Source: Fulvia fulva
Lineage: Eukaryota > Ascomycota > Dothideomycetes > Mycosphaerellales > Mycosphaerellaceae
Direction of reading: 5' to 3'
DNA: 64,000 nucleotides
NCBI RefSeq assembly: GCF_020509005.1
Contig: NC_063012.1
Location: 682,001 to 746,000, forward strand
The translations under genes were made by a program, and so were the position numbers. The notes under the pieces are model-generated. The model had not been told where the DNA came from. It made no database searches and was given only the letters and a program-made list of their open reading frames with translations. Below, one piece after another: positions 35,960 through 44,776 of this stretch; within the stretch, counting starts at the first letter, position 1; the number at the start of each line of letters is the position of its first letter.

Positions 35960-38938
35960 TCACACCAAGTTGAGCTTGATCTTCCTCTTCCCTGTACTCT
36001 CCTCCGCCTCGTCACTGATGCGGACCTTGACCTTCTCGAACAGCTCGACCTTCCTGTTCCCCTTCTCAGTTGTGATATCCAGCGAGTAATCCTCACCATC
36101 AAAGAAACCCTCTGGCTCTTTCTCGCCCTCGCTTGCCAAGTCTTTCAGCCTAATGAGACCCTCAATCCCAAATCGTGGCACAAACACCACGAAGCCATTG
36201 CTGAAAATCCTCATGATAAAGCCGTCCTCCTCCATGACCCTTCCCTTCAGCGCCTGGCCGACGTAGTACTCTACGCTAGCGCGACCGGCCATTTGTGCGT
36301 TGCGGTGCCGAACGTTGATGTTCTTACATACTCCCTCGAGCTTGCTTCGTGATTGGAGACTGGGGTCGAGGGGTTCGTATTCGATTGCTGCCGCGAGCTG
36401 TCTGTGTGCTTCAAGGTCTGCATATCGTCTGATGGGACTGGTGAAATGCGTGTAGATCTCTGACGCGAGACCGTAATGACGGAAATCGGGGTACGCTTGC
36501 GTACCGCTGCAGAAGTACTCGGCGCTCATCATACATCGCGTGGCGAGGATGCGGACGAGGGTGTTGAAGAAAGGATCTTCTGCGTCCGTGCAGGTATCGA
36601 GACTGTCTGCGAGGGCTTTCGAAGAGTCTGTGCGGAGCTCGAGGTTCTTCTTGACTTTGAGCTGGTTGCTGAGTTCTTCGAAGTTGTTCTTTGGTGGCGC
36701 GGCGTGGCGTCGGAGGAGTGCTGTTTGAGGGAATGCGGCGTAGTTCTTGCCGGCGACTGAGATGTTGGCGAGTAACATGAACTCTTCGACGAGCTGGTTT
36801 GTTTCGAGTAGTTGTTTGGTCTTTACGTCGACCGGGTCGGATGTCTCGCTTTCGGTCTCGACTCGGACTTCTGGACTGGCAAGGTTGAGAGCGCCGGCAG
36901 CCATACGCTTCGCACGGAGCTTCTTCGACAGCATCATGAGATGCCGCATGCCTTTGGTCAAATCGTCATGTTGTGACTTGTCGTCAATGCGAAGTTGTGC
37001 TTGTTCATAGCTGAATGCTTCGCGACTCTTGATGACGCTCTTTGTGAAGGAAGCGTTGACAATGTCGGCATTCTGATCAAGTTCCCACAGCACACTGAAA
37101 GCATACCTCTCGACGTATGGCTTGAGTGAGCAGAGGTCTGTTCCTAGCAACATCGGCAGCATGTCTATGCGCTTGTCCACAAGGTAGACTGTCGTGCCAC
37201 GTAGTGATGCTTCTTTGTCCATAGCATTGTTCGGCTTGACGAAGTGCGATACATCGGCAATGTGGACACCCACCTCAAAGTTACCATTAGGTAGCTGCTT
37301 CGCGTGAAGGGCGTCATCGATATCGACACAGCCAGGCGGGTCAATGGAGCAGATGAGCTGATCCCTGAGATCCCGTCTACCTCGCCATCCTGGATCTGAT
37401 GTGTCTGCGGGCACTTTCCAGTCGTGACCTTCGGACGGCAGACAGTCAAGAACGGACTTGGGAAACGGTCTGTACTGTACGTCCCACTCCAGCAGCAGAG
37501 CTTCCGTCTCTGCGCCCTTCGTCTCGAGGTCACCGAGACTGCGAATGAAGTGCCCAACAGGATACCTTGACTCGCGGTCCCATGAATCGATTGTCACTAG
37601 CACACGCTTTCCAAGCAAGTCGCCGGCTTGTCGAGTGCGCACTCTGATCTTTGGTATGCGTTTGTCCATCGGGATTAGGAAGACGGTCTGCTGTGCTCGA
37701 CTCTGCTTGGCACCCGATCTGACAGAGTCTTTATCGATGTGACCCACATACTGCCGCCAGTTGCGCTTCACAGCACCAACCACACGAGCAGTCGGCTGAG
37801 GTTTGCCTTCTGCGACCTTGCCGTGTGCACGCTTGACTTCTTCCCGCAAAGCTTTGCGCTCCTTCTCGGTGACGATGCCTTCCGCAGACTCTTCATCATT
37901 GTCAGCGTTCTCATTCTTGCCGACATCTTCTTCCTCGATGACCTTTGTAGAGGGGGCTTTCCATTGATCCTTCGGTAATACCTCCAGCACAACGATATCG
38001 CCAGAAACGGCTCGATTGCTGTTCTCGCGGCCCTGTATAATCAGTGACTTGTCGAAAGCTGGAACATGTACTGTGCCCTCCAGATAGTTATATGGCGAAA
38101 CATTGAAGATGCCTTGATGCAAGTTGCCGGCTTTGATGCCAGTAAGCATTGCTGACATAGACATGTAGTCCGGGTACAGCAATTCTGCTCTTGCATCTCG
38201 ACTCGCCCGCTGGTCACGACTTGACGCCACCATGTCGAGCAGTCGATCTGCGTCTGGCAAGGAAGAGACGTAGTCATGCAGGTTTGCAGCAACAATGCCT
38301 TCTGCTTTTGACTTTCGGGTATTCTCCTTGTCATCGGTGAGCATGACGATAGCTGGGCATCGTGCACTCTTTCTTGCCTTCACGGCTAGCTCGAGATGCT
38401 TTGCGTACCAGGCACATGCCTTGCGGACAGCACGATCGTTTCGGTCATTGATGGACTCGCCAGCCTCTCTCGTGACATACGTCTCAAGCCGGAAGTCGTT
38501 GAAGAAGACATAGAATCTCTTGCCGTCGTTCTTGGTCAACGCGATGAGGCGGTGATAAAGTGGCAAAGACCTGTTCTTAACCTCTTCCAGAACAGTCTGC
38601 AAGACAATGACATCTCTGACTGTGTCGTCCGCCTCGAAGAGATCCATTGCCGTAAGAAAGGCATTTGTATCAGGAATCAAATAGTGGCCTTGCGGAAAGT
38701 CCTTCGTGCCAGCTGGGGTAAGCGAGAGAACGAAAGGCTCCGTCTTTCCGTGAAAGCCGGTCGGGGCGATGTCGATACATGCTGAGCAGAGCTGGCTTGA
38801 GCACGGGATGTCCTGTCGGAGGTATAGCTCGCGTACAACTTTCTGTACTTTGCCCGATTTCAGTGTTCGCAGATACGTCTTGCTGCTCAGCGTTGTCGTC
38901 GACGAGGTAGACGCATATGAGCGCTTCAGCGAAGTCAT
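35960..38938 (-). CDS. dis3: exosome exoribonuclease/endonuclease DIS3 (RRP44)
   Basis: Catalytic subunit of the RNA exosome (3'-5' exonuclease plus endonuclease) that degrades and processes nuclear and cytoplasmic RNA. With the start at 38938 (MTSLKRSYAS) it has 992 residues, close to the 1001 of yeast; 70 upstream in-frame codons are probably untranslated leader. Visible: CR3 motif C46-x4-C51-x2-C54; PIN endonuclease domain (LIPDTNAF, acidic residues D90, E119, D168 and D202/203 matching the yeast positions); two cold-shock-like domains; RNB exonuclease domain with the SIDPPGCVDIDDALH metal-binding block at about residues 530-545 and GTTVYLVDKRIDMLP following; the HFTSPIRRYADLEAHR block; C-terminal S1 domain (GFVVFVPRFGIEGLI). 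Intronless. It shares a 259-bp intergenic region with the divergent gene on its 5' side. Confidence 0.97.
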   Translation of the reverse strand: MTSLKRSYASTSSTTTLSSKTYLRTLKSGKVQKVVRELYLRQDIPCSSQLCSACIDIAPTGFHGKTEPFVLSLTPAGTKDFPQGHYLIPDTNAFLTAMDLFEADDTVRDVIVLQTVLEEVKNRSLPLYHRLIALTKNDGKRFYVFFNDFRLETYVTREAGESINDRNDRAVRKACAWYAKHLELAVKARKSARCPAIVMLTDDKENTRKSKAEGIVAANLHDYVSSLPDADRLLDMVASSRDQRASRDARAELLYPDYMSMSAMLTGIKAGNLHQGIFNVSPYNYLEGTVHVPAFDKSLIIQGRENSNRAVSGDIVVLEVLPKDQWKAPSTKVIEEEDVGKNENADNDEESAEGIVTEKERKALREEVKRAHGKVAEGKPQPTARVVGAVKRNWRQYVGHIDKDSVRSGAKQSRAQQTVFLIPMDKRIPKIRVRTRQAGDLLGKRVLVTIDSWDRESRYPVGHFIRSLGDLETKGAETEALLLEWDVQYRPFPKSVLDCLPSEGHDWKVPADTSDPGWRGRRDLRDQLICSIDPPGCVDIDDALHAKQLPNGNFEVGVHIADVSHFVKPNNAMDKEASLRGTTVYLVDKRIDMLPMLLGTDLCSLKPYVERYAFSVLWELDQNADIVNASFTKSVIKSREAFSYEQAQLRIDDKSQHDDLTKGMRHLMMLSKKLRAKRMAAGALNLASPEVRVETESETSDPVDVKTKQLLETNQLVEEFMLLANISVAGKNYAAFPQTALLRRHAAPPKNNFEELSNQLKVKKNLELRTDSSKALADSLDTCTDAEDPFFNTLVRILATRCMMSAEYFCSGTQAYPDFRHYGLASEIYTHFTSPIRRYADLEAHRQLAAAIEYEPLDPSLQSRSKLEGVCKNINVRHRNAQMAGRASVEYYVGQALKGRVMEEDGFIMRIFSNGFVVFVPRFGIEGLIRLKDLASEGEKEPEGFFDGEDYSLDITTEKGNRKVELFEKVKVRISDEAEESTGKRKIKLNLV

Positions 38939-39197
38939 CCTGGACGATGGCTTGTGAGCTGAGCTCGATGGCTTGTGATTGGGTTGTTTGTGGTTGATGT
39001 TTGTGATAGAGACCGAGACTTTGATGCCAAGCGATCGGCAGGTCTCGGCTAGATCCGGCCAGGGTCTATCGTGGCGACTGTGGCTGAGGCAGGCACGACT
39101 CCGCATCCCGCCGTCATCTCTTGAACACAACATCAACCTCGACGACAAGGACCACCATTGCAGTATCGTGCTTAGGGTGAACTAAGCTCACAGCATC
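38939..39197. promoter_or_regulatory. shared divergent promoter region
   Basis: 259 bp separate the proposed start codons of DIS3 (minus) and the next gene (plus). Both promoters and leaders must fit here or overlap transcribed sequence. I see no convincing TATA box. Assignment as a bidirectional promoter is inferred from spacing only. Confidence 0.5.
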
Positions 39198-40624
39198 ATG
39201 CCGCCCATACAGGGCATGATGCATTTGTACAGCCATTTGGCCCGGCTGGCAAATGTCAAGGCCTTGAGGTCAGCATCACCACCCTCCGCTGCTATAGACA
39301 TCACATCTGACTCGGTTGCAATAGTGCGGCCTTGAAGAAGGGCCTCAAGACTGTTGACGCCCACATCACACAGGCTACTCAGACATCAAAGGCAGCGCTC
39401 GAGCCTGTCCTTGTACGCAACACCCCCAAGCAACCCCTCCACCCACTTGCCCGCATCCGCCAAAGCCAATCCCGATGGTACTCGACCACCCGCAAGTCGA
39501 TCGATAGCACTTTCCGCAACTTCACTACCTCCGCCGCCGGCAAGTCCGGCGTCAAGTACGACCGCGCCTCCTTCCCGAAGAGCAACATCGGCAGTTTCGT
39601 TCGATCATCGTCCAGACGAGCACCCTTCGCTTCGACCCTCCGACCAAACTTGACCGGCGGTGCACTCGGCAGGACAGCAGGAGGATACTCTTCAGGCGGA
39701 GCTGGAGGAGCAAGATACTTGTCCCACTCGCCGGCAGCTCAAGCTCAAGTCGTGCAGAATGTGTCGCAGGCAGTCAGGGCGTTCTTCATCTCCGGTCAGA
39801 AGGCGCAATTCGATGGAGTGACACAACACGGCGAGAAGAGGTTCAAGGCAGTCTCAGCACTGCAGGAAGAGACGGGTCGCAAGATGCGTGATCTACCAAG
39901 GGCTACACCTGGCTCGTGGATTGACTTATCTGTCAACCCGACCATTACGGCATTGACCTCGCTCAGCTCCGTGGCTGGCTTTTCCAGCGAGAATGTTCAG
40001 GCTAACCACCTGAACACGGATGGGCTTCTTGACGTTCTGTCTGTCGACTTCTCGCGTGCGCTTAAGGATCTCGCAGCAGTGCTTAACGATCTGAAGCGCT
40101 TGTCGGTGCTTGGCGATCTACCCATCACATACGAAGGCTCTAATCTACGGATACACTTCTCGGGCTGCGATGCAGAGTCGGTCGAGCAGTTGTGCGAGGA
40201 GCTGAACGTCCAGCGAGGAACAGTAGTCCAGGACGAGGACTTCGATGCCTTTGCCGGCACTGAGGTCGCTCTCCTCTTCCCCTTTGCTCCGAGCAACGGC
40301 GGGTCTATCATGGAAGAATCGTGTTACGAAGCCGACCTCTTCGAGAAAGCCAAGCCCTTGATGGCTACACAACGACACGTCATAAGTCTCGACGACATGC
40401 TCTCGTGCACGCAATCGCCAGCCTACTCCACCCAGTCCGACACTGGTTTCGAGGACATGCTTGATGGGGAACAGATGCAGAACCCCTGGCTGTCAAGTCC
40501 GTCAGGATACCAATCCGTTGGCTCGGGCAGTATCTACGGCAGTGATAAGCACAGCCCGCTCGAGTACCAGGGATTCGAGGGGATATACAAGTTCATCGAA
40601 GAGCTGGACTCTGTGAGGAGGTGA
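39198..40624 (+). CDS. conserved fungal protein, one probable intron
   Basis: The large exon is open from 39311 to 40624 but has no suitable ATG. A 56-bp intron (39269-39324, donor GTCAGC, branch CTGAC at 39308-39312, acceptor AATAG) joins it in frame to an exon starting at ATG 39198 (MPPIQGMMHLYSHLARLANV), giving about 456 residues. The donor is weak. The N-terminal part is basic and Ser/Thr-rich (RQSQSRWYSTTRKS), then comes a Gly/Ser-rich stretch. The C-terminal half is a folded-looking, acidic region (SWIDLSVNPTITALTSL; LGDLPITYEGSNLRIHF; GTVVQDEDFDAFAG). The pattern recalls ascomycete proteins that databases label casein kinase II beta 2 subunit, but the CK2-beta zinc-binding Cys pattern is not visible, so I do not accept that function. 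Confidence 0.72.
39269..39324 (+). other. probable intron in the preceding gene
   Basis: GT at 39269-39270, CTGAC branch-like site 12 bases before the AG at 39323-39324, 56 bp long. Splicing joins ATG-initiated exon 1 (71 nt) to the long exon in frame and skips the TGA at 39308. A non-consensus donor (GTCAGC) lowers confidence. Confidence 0.5.
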
Positions 40625-41290
40625 TTGTGCTGTGTTGTGATGGTTATGGCAAGGCGTTGGATGGACATGGTTCTTGGCAAGTAAGCTACTACGAGGCTGA
40701 AGAATGATATCCCCACTCTCATTTGTTGGAGAAGACGGATTGAATTGAGAATTAGATGACACAGTACGATGCTCATAGGTAACGGAAAGAAGAACTGTTG
40801 AATCTATGTCCCATTCATTGACGTTTCTCATATCCGGCCAGTCTACGCTCAGATTGTACTGATTCTAGCCATCGCTCCTGATATTTGCAGGTTGGTGACA
40901 TTCTCACGTCCCGTGTAGACGAGTGCGATCGGTACTGTCTGCCATACCCGTTCCACAACGAGACTTTACGATGGACTGAGTTCACGAGCGGCGTGGACTC
41001 GGAGAAGAGAGAAGCTTGCTGAGGTTCGTGCTAGATACCCTCCGAGTGCAGAGCACGGCGACGGGTGGACGAGTATCGACTGTCGGTGGAGTGGGTGCCA
41101 CAAATTTCGAGTCCCCTGCTTGCTGATGTCAGGTTCATTTGTGTCGTTCGGACGAGTAAAGGACATCACAGACAGACTTTTACCAGTAGTGACTGTGGTG
41201 ATTGTGAGCGTGGATGCTGAGTGTGGGTGCCGTCCCTGTTCAGAGACAGTCACCCGACTCGGCATATTCTGGAAAGCTCTTTGGATAAGC
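40625..41290. other. intergenic, convergent 3' ends
   Basis: About 0.67 kb of ordinary-composition DNA between two convergent genes. ORFs on both strands lack any recognisable pattern and I take them as chance. Confidence 0.55.
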
Positions 41291-42004
41291 TCAACCTTGC
41301 TCCAGTGCTTGCAGGATCCTCCTGCCCTCCTGTTGGTAGTGCTGATCGTCTGGCTTCTCCTTGAGCACCTCTTTCGCCAGGGCAATCATGTCCATTCGAC
41401 GTGCTTTACGCTGCTGTTCTTCCCAGTAATACTCATGAGCTGGTACCGCTGGATGGTAGTTGAAGTCGATGTTGCTGCCTTTCTTAGTGGTAGCCTTCTT
41501 CCGGTTGATCCAACGCGTGAGGCGATTGCGCTCAGGAATTCCGTATACGATGTGGATCTGCATCAGCTGGGTGCTAGTATTTGAGGCCAACACATCAAGC
41601 TCATGCTGGTCGAGCTTGTTGAGGAAGGTGACGATGTGGGCGAAGTCGAAATTCTGCACTTTGGTGTGGATGTCCAGCATCGTGAGCGCGAGGTGTGTGA
41701 CCTCCTGGTGCACTTGCTTGTTGACCAGTGCTAGCGACGATAGCTTTTTGGGCAACGTCAAGTACTGCTGCCATGTCGTGGCAGACCTGACTTGCTTGGC
41801 AAGCAGTCGCGATGATCTTTCAAGTCTAGGACTTCTGCGGAGCTTGATGACCTCTCCTTGGAAGACCTTCTCGTAGATGTTGTTGCGCAGCTCAGCGGCG
41901 AGATCGAGTAGTCGAAATGACCGTGTTGGTGGTGAAGTGATGGTCTTGGGATCTTGTGTGGTGATTTGTGATATCTCAGAATGCTTGCGCTTGCGATGCG
42001 CCAT
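41291..42004 (-). CDS. F-box-like domain protein, hypothetical
   Basis: 237 residues from the ATG at 42004 (MAHRKRKHSEIS); the frame is open 25 codons further to another ATG at 42079. Near residues 30-48 is the motif FRLLDLAAELRNNIYEKVF, matching the LLDLPAELRNxIYE opening of a large family of fungal F-box-like/2EXR-type proteins. Typical later features follow: LALVNKQVHQEVTHLAL, where the family has a 'L.L.NRQIR.E' block. The rest is basic and Gln/Lys-rich. If it acts as an F-box protein it would present substrates to an SCF ubiquitin ligase, but many such fungal proteins have no known partner. It lies next to the RIP border at about 42.3 kb. Confidence 0.72.
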   Translation of the reverse strand: MAHRKRKHSEISQITTQDPKTITSPPTRSFRLLDLAAELRNNIYEKVFQGEVIKLRRSPRLERSSRLLAKQVRSATTWQQYLTLPKKLSSLALVNKQVHQEVTHLALTMLDIHTKVQNFDFAHIVTFLNKLDQHELDVLASNTSTQLMQIHIVYGIPERNRLTRWINRKKATTKKGSNIDFNYHPAVPAHEYYWEEQQRKARRMDMIALAKEVLKEKPDDQHYQQEGRRILQALEQG

Positions 42005-42203
42005 GGCTAGAGTGGGTGTCGGGTGCTTTGTGAGGTGGTGTGTGTTCAAATAGAGTGTGGTGTTGCTGTGAGAAGTCAAGAAGCAGGAGTGGAATCTGTC
42101 TTAGAACGCTAGCATAAACACCTAGTGCACTCGGCTTCCTCGATCGTCGCGTTCAACCGCGACGTTTCAAACAAAACAGTATATTAGGCAATAACGAAGC
42201 GCT
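42005..42203. other. promoter-side intergenic, no feature seen
   Basis: 200 bp of normal composition upstream of the F-box-like gene, up to the edge of a pogo terminal repeat. Confidence 0.5.
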
Positions 42204-43137
42204 TAACGTGCTTCACCACCGAGCGGGCCACACCACCGAGCGGGGCACTTTTGCCAAGAACTGTACCACTTCCACTTTGATTGCGACGGTATCTTAACAC
42301 GACGACATCCTATAGAATCGTTACTAGGAGGACAATTCCTCTTTAGATTCTTCGCTATCTAGCGAATCTACTTAATAGGTACGTACGTTATGCCCCGACT
42401 CGCTATATCGCTTATAGCGTTATAGCCTTAGTACTAGCCGAATACTATCTAGCGACTCTCTACTCACTTCCTACCTCCTAGTATCCTCTAGAGGTATCAA
42501 TTACGACGCCTTATCGAAGGTTAGAGAGCCTCTAGACTAAATGTACTTACGCTTTCGTACTTTCCGCTATATAAGGGCCTCGTTAGACTTACGTAGCTTA
42601 CTAATCTCGCTTTATATAAGAGCTATCTAATACGCTATCTCTCTACTCCCTCTCTATTACCCTATTAAACGACCTTCTTCTTTCTACTACGCCTTTCTGA
42701 ACCCGTAACCACGGTCTAAGACGTAATGACACCTATTATAAACCCTATCTCGTCGAAGTTATAGGTGTCCTAGTTAAGGATACTATATTTCTCCTTTATA
42801 TTACGTATAAGTAAGAACTACCTCTTAATAACGTCTAGATCTTCTATTAGGGCTCGCTAACGATCGTATCTACGTATTATACGAACCTTTAGCTTACGAT
42901 ACCGCCTAATAAACCTGTCTATCCAATTGAGACTAGCGGGCTTAAGACCTTTCTCTTATAGTAATAAATCGGCTATTGCTCGTATACTAGCCTTTAATAG
43001 CGGGAAACCTCTAAGATCTGGCTCGAGTATAGTAATATATATAATATACTTTACTACCGGGCGGACTATACTACTAAGCGGGCTACTTTTACTAAGAACT
43101 ATACTACTTCTATAGATATAGCTATATAACTATTAAG
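42204..43137 (-). mobile_element. composite pogo fragments, RIP border inside
   Basis: 42204-42274 is an unmutated version of the 71-bp pogo terminal repeat (AACGTGCTTCACCACCGAGC). The adjoining 42275-43030 is the reverse complement of about 1668-2420 of the element at 1355-2491 and is RIPed from about 42300 on. At 43040-43137 a second, RIPed element end appears in the opposite orientation (GCGGGCTACTTTTACTAAGA). The short ORF at 42927-43115 is a chance frame. So two element ends are joined, and the RIP/no-RIP border falls within the first. Confidence 0.7.
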
Positions 43138-43158
43138 ATATAGCATCTTAAGGGGAAT

Positions 43159-43347
43159 TGTTAAATAGGTACGAGTTACGTAGTAGTAGAAGACGGTAGG
43201 TTATACGAAAGACGAAGAAGGACCTAATAGGATAGCGTATATCTATATATAGTATCGCTAGTGTTAGTATAGGTAGATACTAGGTGTCTAGATGTTTACT
43301 AGCCTATAGGCTAGTAAACCCTAGTTACGTAATCTAGTTATATAACA
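43159..43347 (-). repeat. Copia LTR (second family)
   Basis: 189 bp starting TGTTAAATAGGTACGAG and ending TATAACA. The first ~88 bases recur at 61171-61258. It lies directly downstream, on the minus strand, of a Copia RNase H region, so I take it as that element's 3' LTR. Confidence 0.55.
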
Positions 43348-44256
43348 TACCTATACCTATATACTTGACCTACGGCCTATATATTCTCAATACTCCTACT
43401 TAGGCTATATAGTCTCCTATAATCCCTTTACGTAAGCTAGAGCTACCTTATAAAGTTTTAGAACTACTGGCTATCAAGGGGCTTTATTAACCTATTAATA
43501 GCTATGTCCTTTATATAGTAGTAGTCTACTATAATCTTCTTCTACTACTAGAGATGTCTAATATAGTTATATATAACATCAATATGCTTTGACCTTTTAT
43601 ATATATAGGCATCTTTAATAAGTGTTAAAGCGGCTTAGTTATTACCTATAAGCTTAACTAGCCTTAGCTCGTCAACAGTGCCCTTACTTACCCTTATACT
43701 CGGCTAGAAAGAGCTCTTTCCTACTAGTTCTAGGCACCCTATTTCCCTAAGGACAGTAGCAAGAAATTGTAACTACTTTGCGGCTACGTTTATAGCTATA
43801 AACTTAGCTTCTATTATTAATGTTATAATAGACTTCTACTTCCTACTTATCTAGGACATAGGTGATCTATAAAGAAACTATACGTATCCTAGAGTTGAGA
43901 CTCTATCCACTTTGTCTATAGCGTAGTTAGAGTCCGAGTATCCCTAGAGATTGCCCCCTCCCTTTCTATATATAGGACCTAGGTCTAGGTACGACCGTAG
44001 GTATCGGGAGAGCTTCTTTAAAGCCTTTATATACTACTACGAGGGATTAGCAATATATAACCTAATTCTTCTAAGGGGGAATGCTAAGTCTAGCCTTGTT
44101 ATTGTTATTAGCTACATCTAGGTACTATTATAGCTCTGGTAATCCTGTTTGTTACACCTCTTATCTATAGGAGCCGTAGGTACTAAATGCTCGTAGCTCT
44201 CTATAGGTGAGTAGGTTAGCGTAGCCTTCTCTCTAGCTATATTTATCTTAGCTGAG
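43348..44256 (-). mobile_element. Copia pol 3' fragment (RIPed), truncated by chromovirus
   Basis: Minus-strand translation gives the end of Copia RNase H (LVKLIGNN.AALTLIKDAYIY; KRSKHIDVIYNYIRHL near 43560-43660; then an IKPLDS block) and, further upstream, the region before it (LDLAFPLRRIRLYIANPS near 44040). The element stops exactly where the intact chromovirus LTR begins at 44257; the missing part is not found on the other side. Confidence 0.7.
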
Positions 44257-44776
44257 TGTCAGGGCGAGAGCCTGGCCTGTGAGATGCAAGGGTGAAAGCG
44301 AGAATGCAGGTGCGAAGTGCAGATGCAAAAGGGTATGGTATGATTGCTACACAAAACAAAAGACGAAGGAAGCAAGAGAGGCCTGGGGAAGGCCAGATAT
44401 TTATACGCGACCCTCGCGAGTGCGTGTCCCCGCATCAACAGGGCTAACCCGTGCGAAGCCGCGCTCAGCAGCTTTGCTCAAAACCTCATTCCAACCTGCC
44501 CTACGTTCCGAGTCTTCCACGTGCTTCTTCCAGGGTCCAGCGCAGTCGCGGGTGCTCGCGGGAGTGCCGTGAGTCACACAGTCACGAGCCGAAGTGAATC
44601 TGTCAAGGTTTGGTAGAGGGGTGAATTTGGAGGGCTGGGTCCCGTAGTGAATGTTGCGGGGTATGTGATTCTTGGCGCTCACACACCAAGCTGGACTGTC
44701 ACTTCTTGACGACTTCTGAGCACTCTGAGGCTCTTCTGTCCCCACCTTCTGTACTCTCTGTGGGGAGACCATGACA
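44257..44776 (-). repeat. chromovirus 3' LTR
   Basis: 520 bp, the family's usual length, with TGTCA/TGACA ends. It differs from the 5' LTR by about ten substitutions and by carrying 77 bp (about 44540-44616) that the other lacks. Confidence 0.95.

Noticed and set aside
35912..36352. 146-codon plus-strand ORF and several others within 36-39 kb
   Set aside because: Antisense shadows of the DIS3 coding sequence with no features of their own.
39198..40624. Function as casein kinase II regulatory subunit
   Set aside because: The expected four-Cys zinc-binding pattern of CK2 beta is not seen; the label is recalled from database annotations and not supported by sequence.
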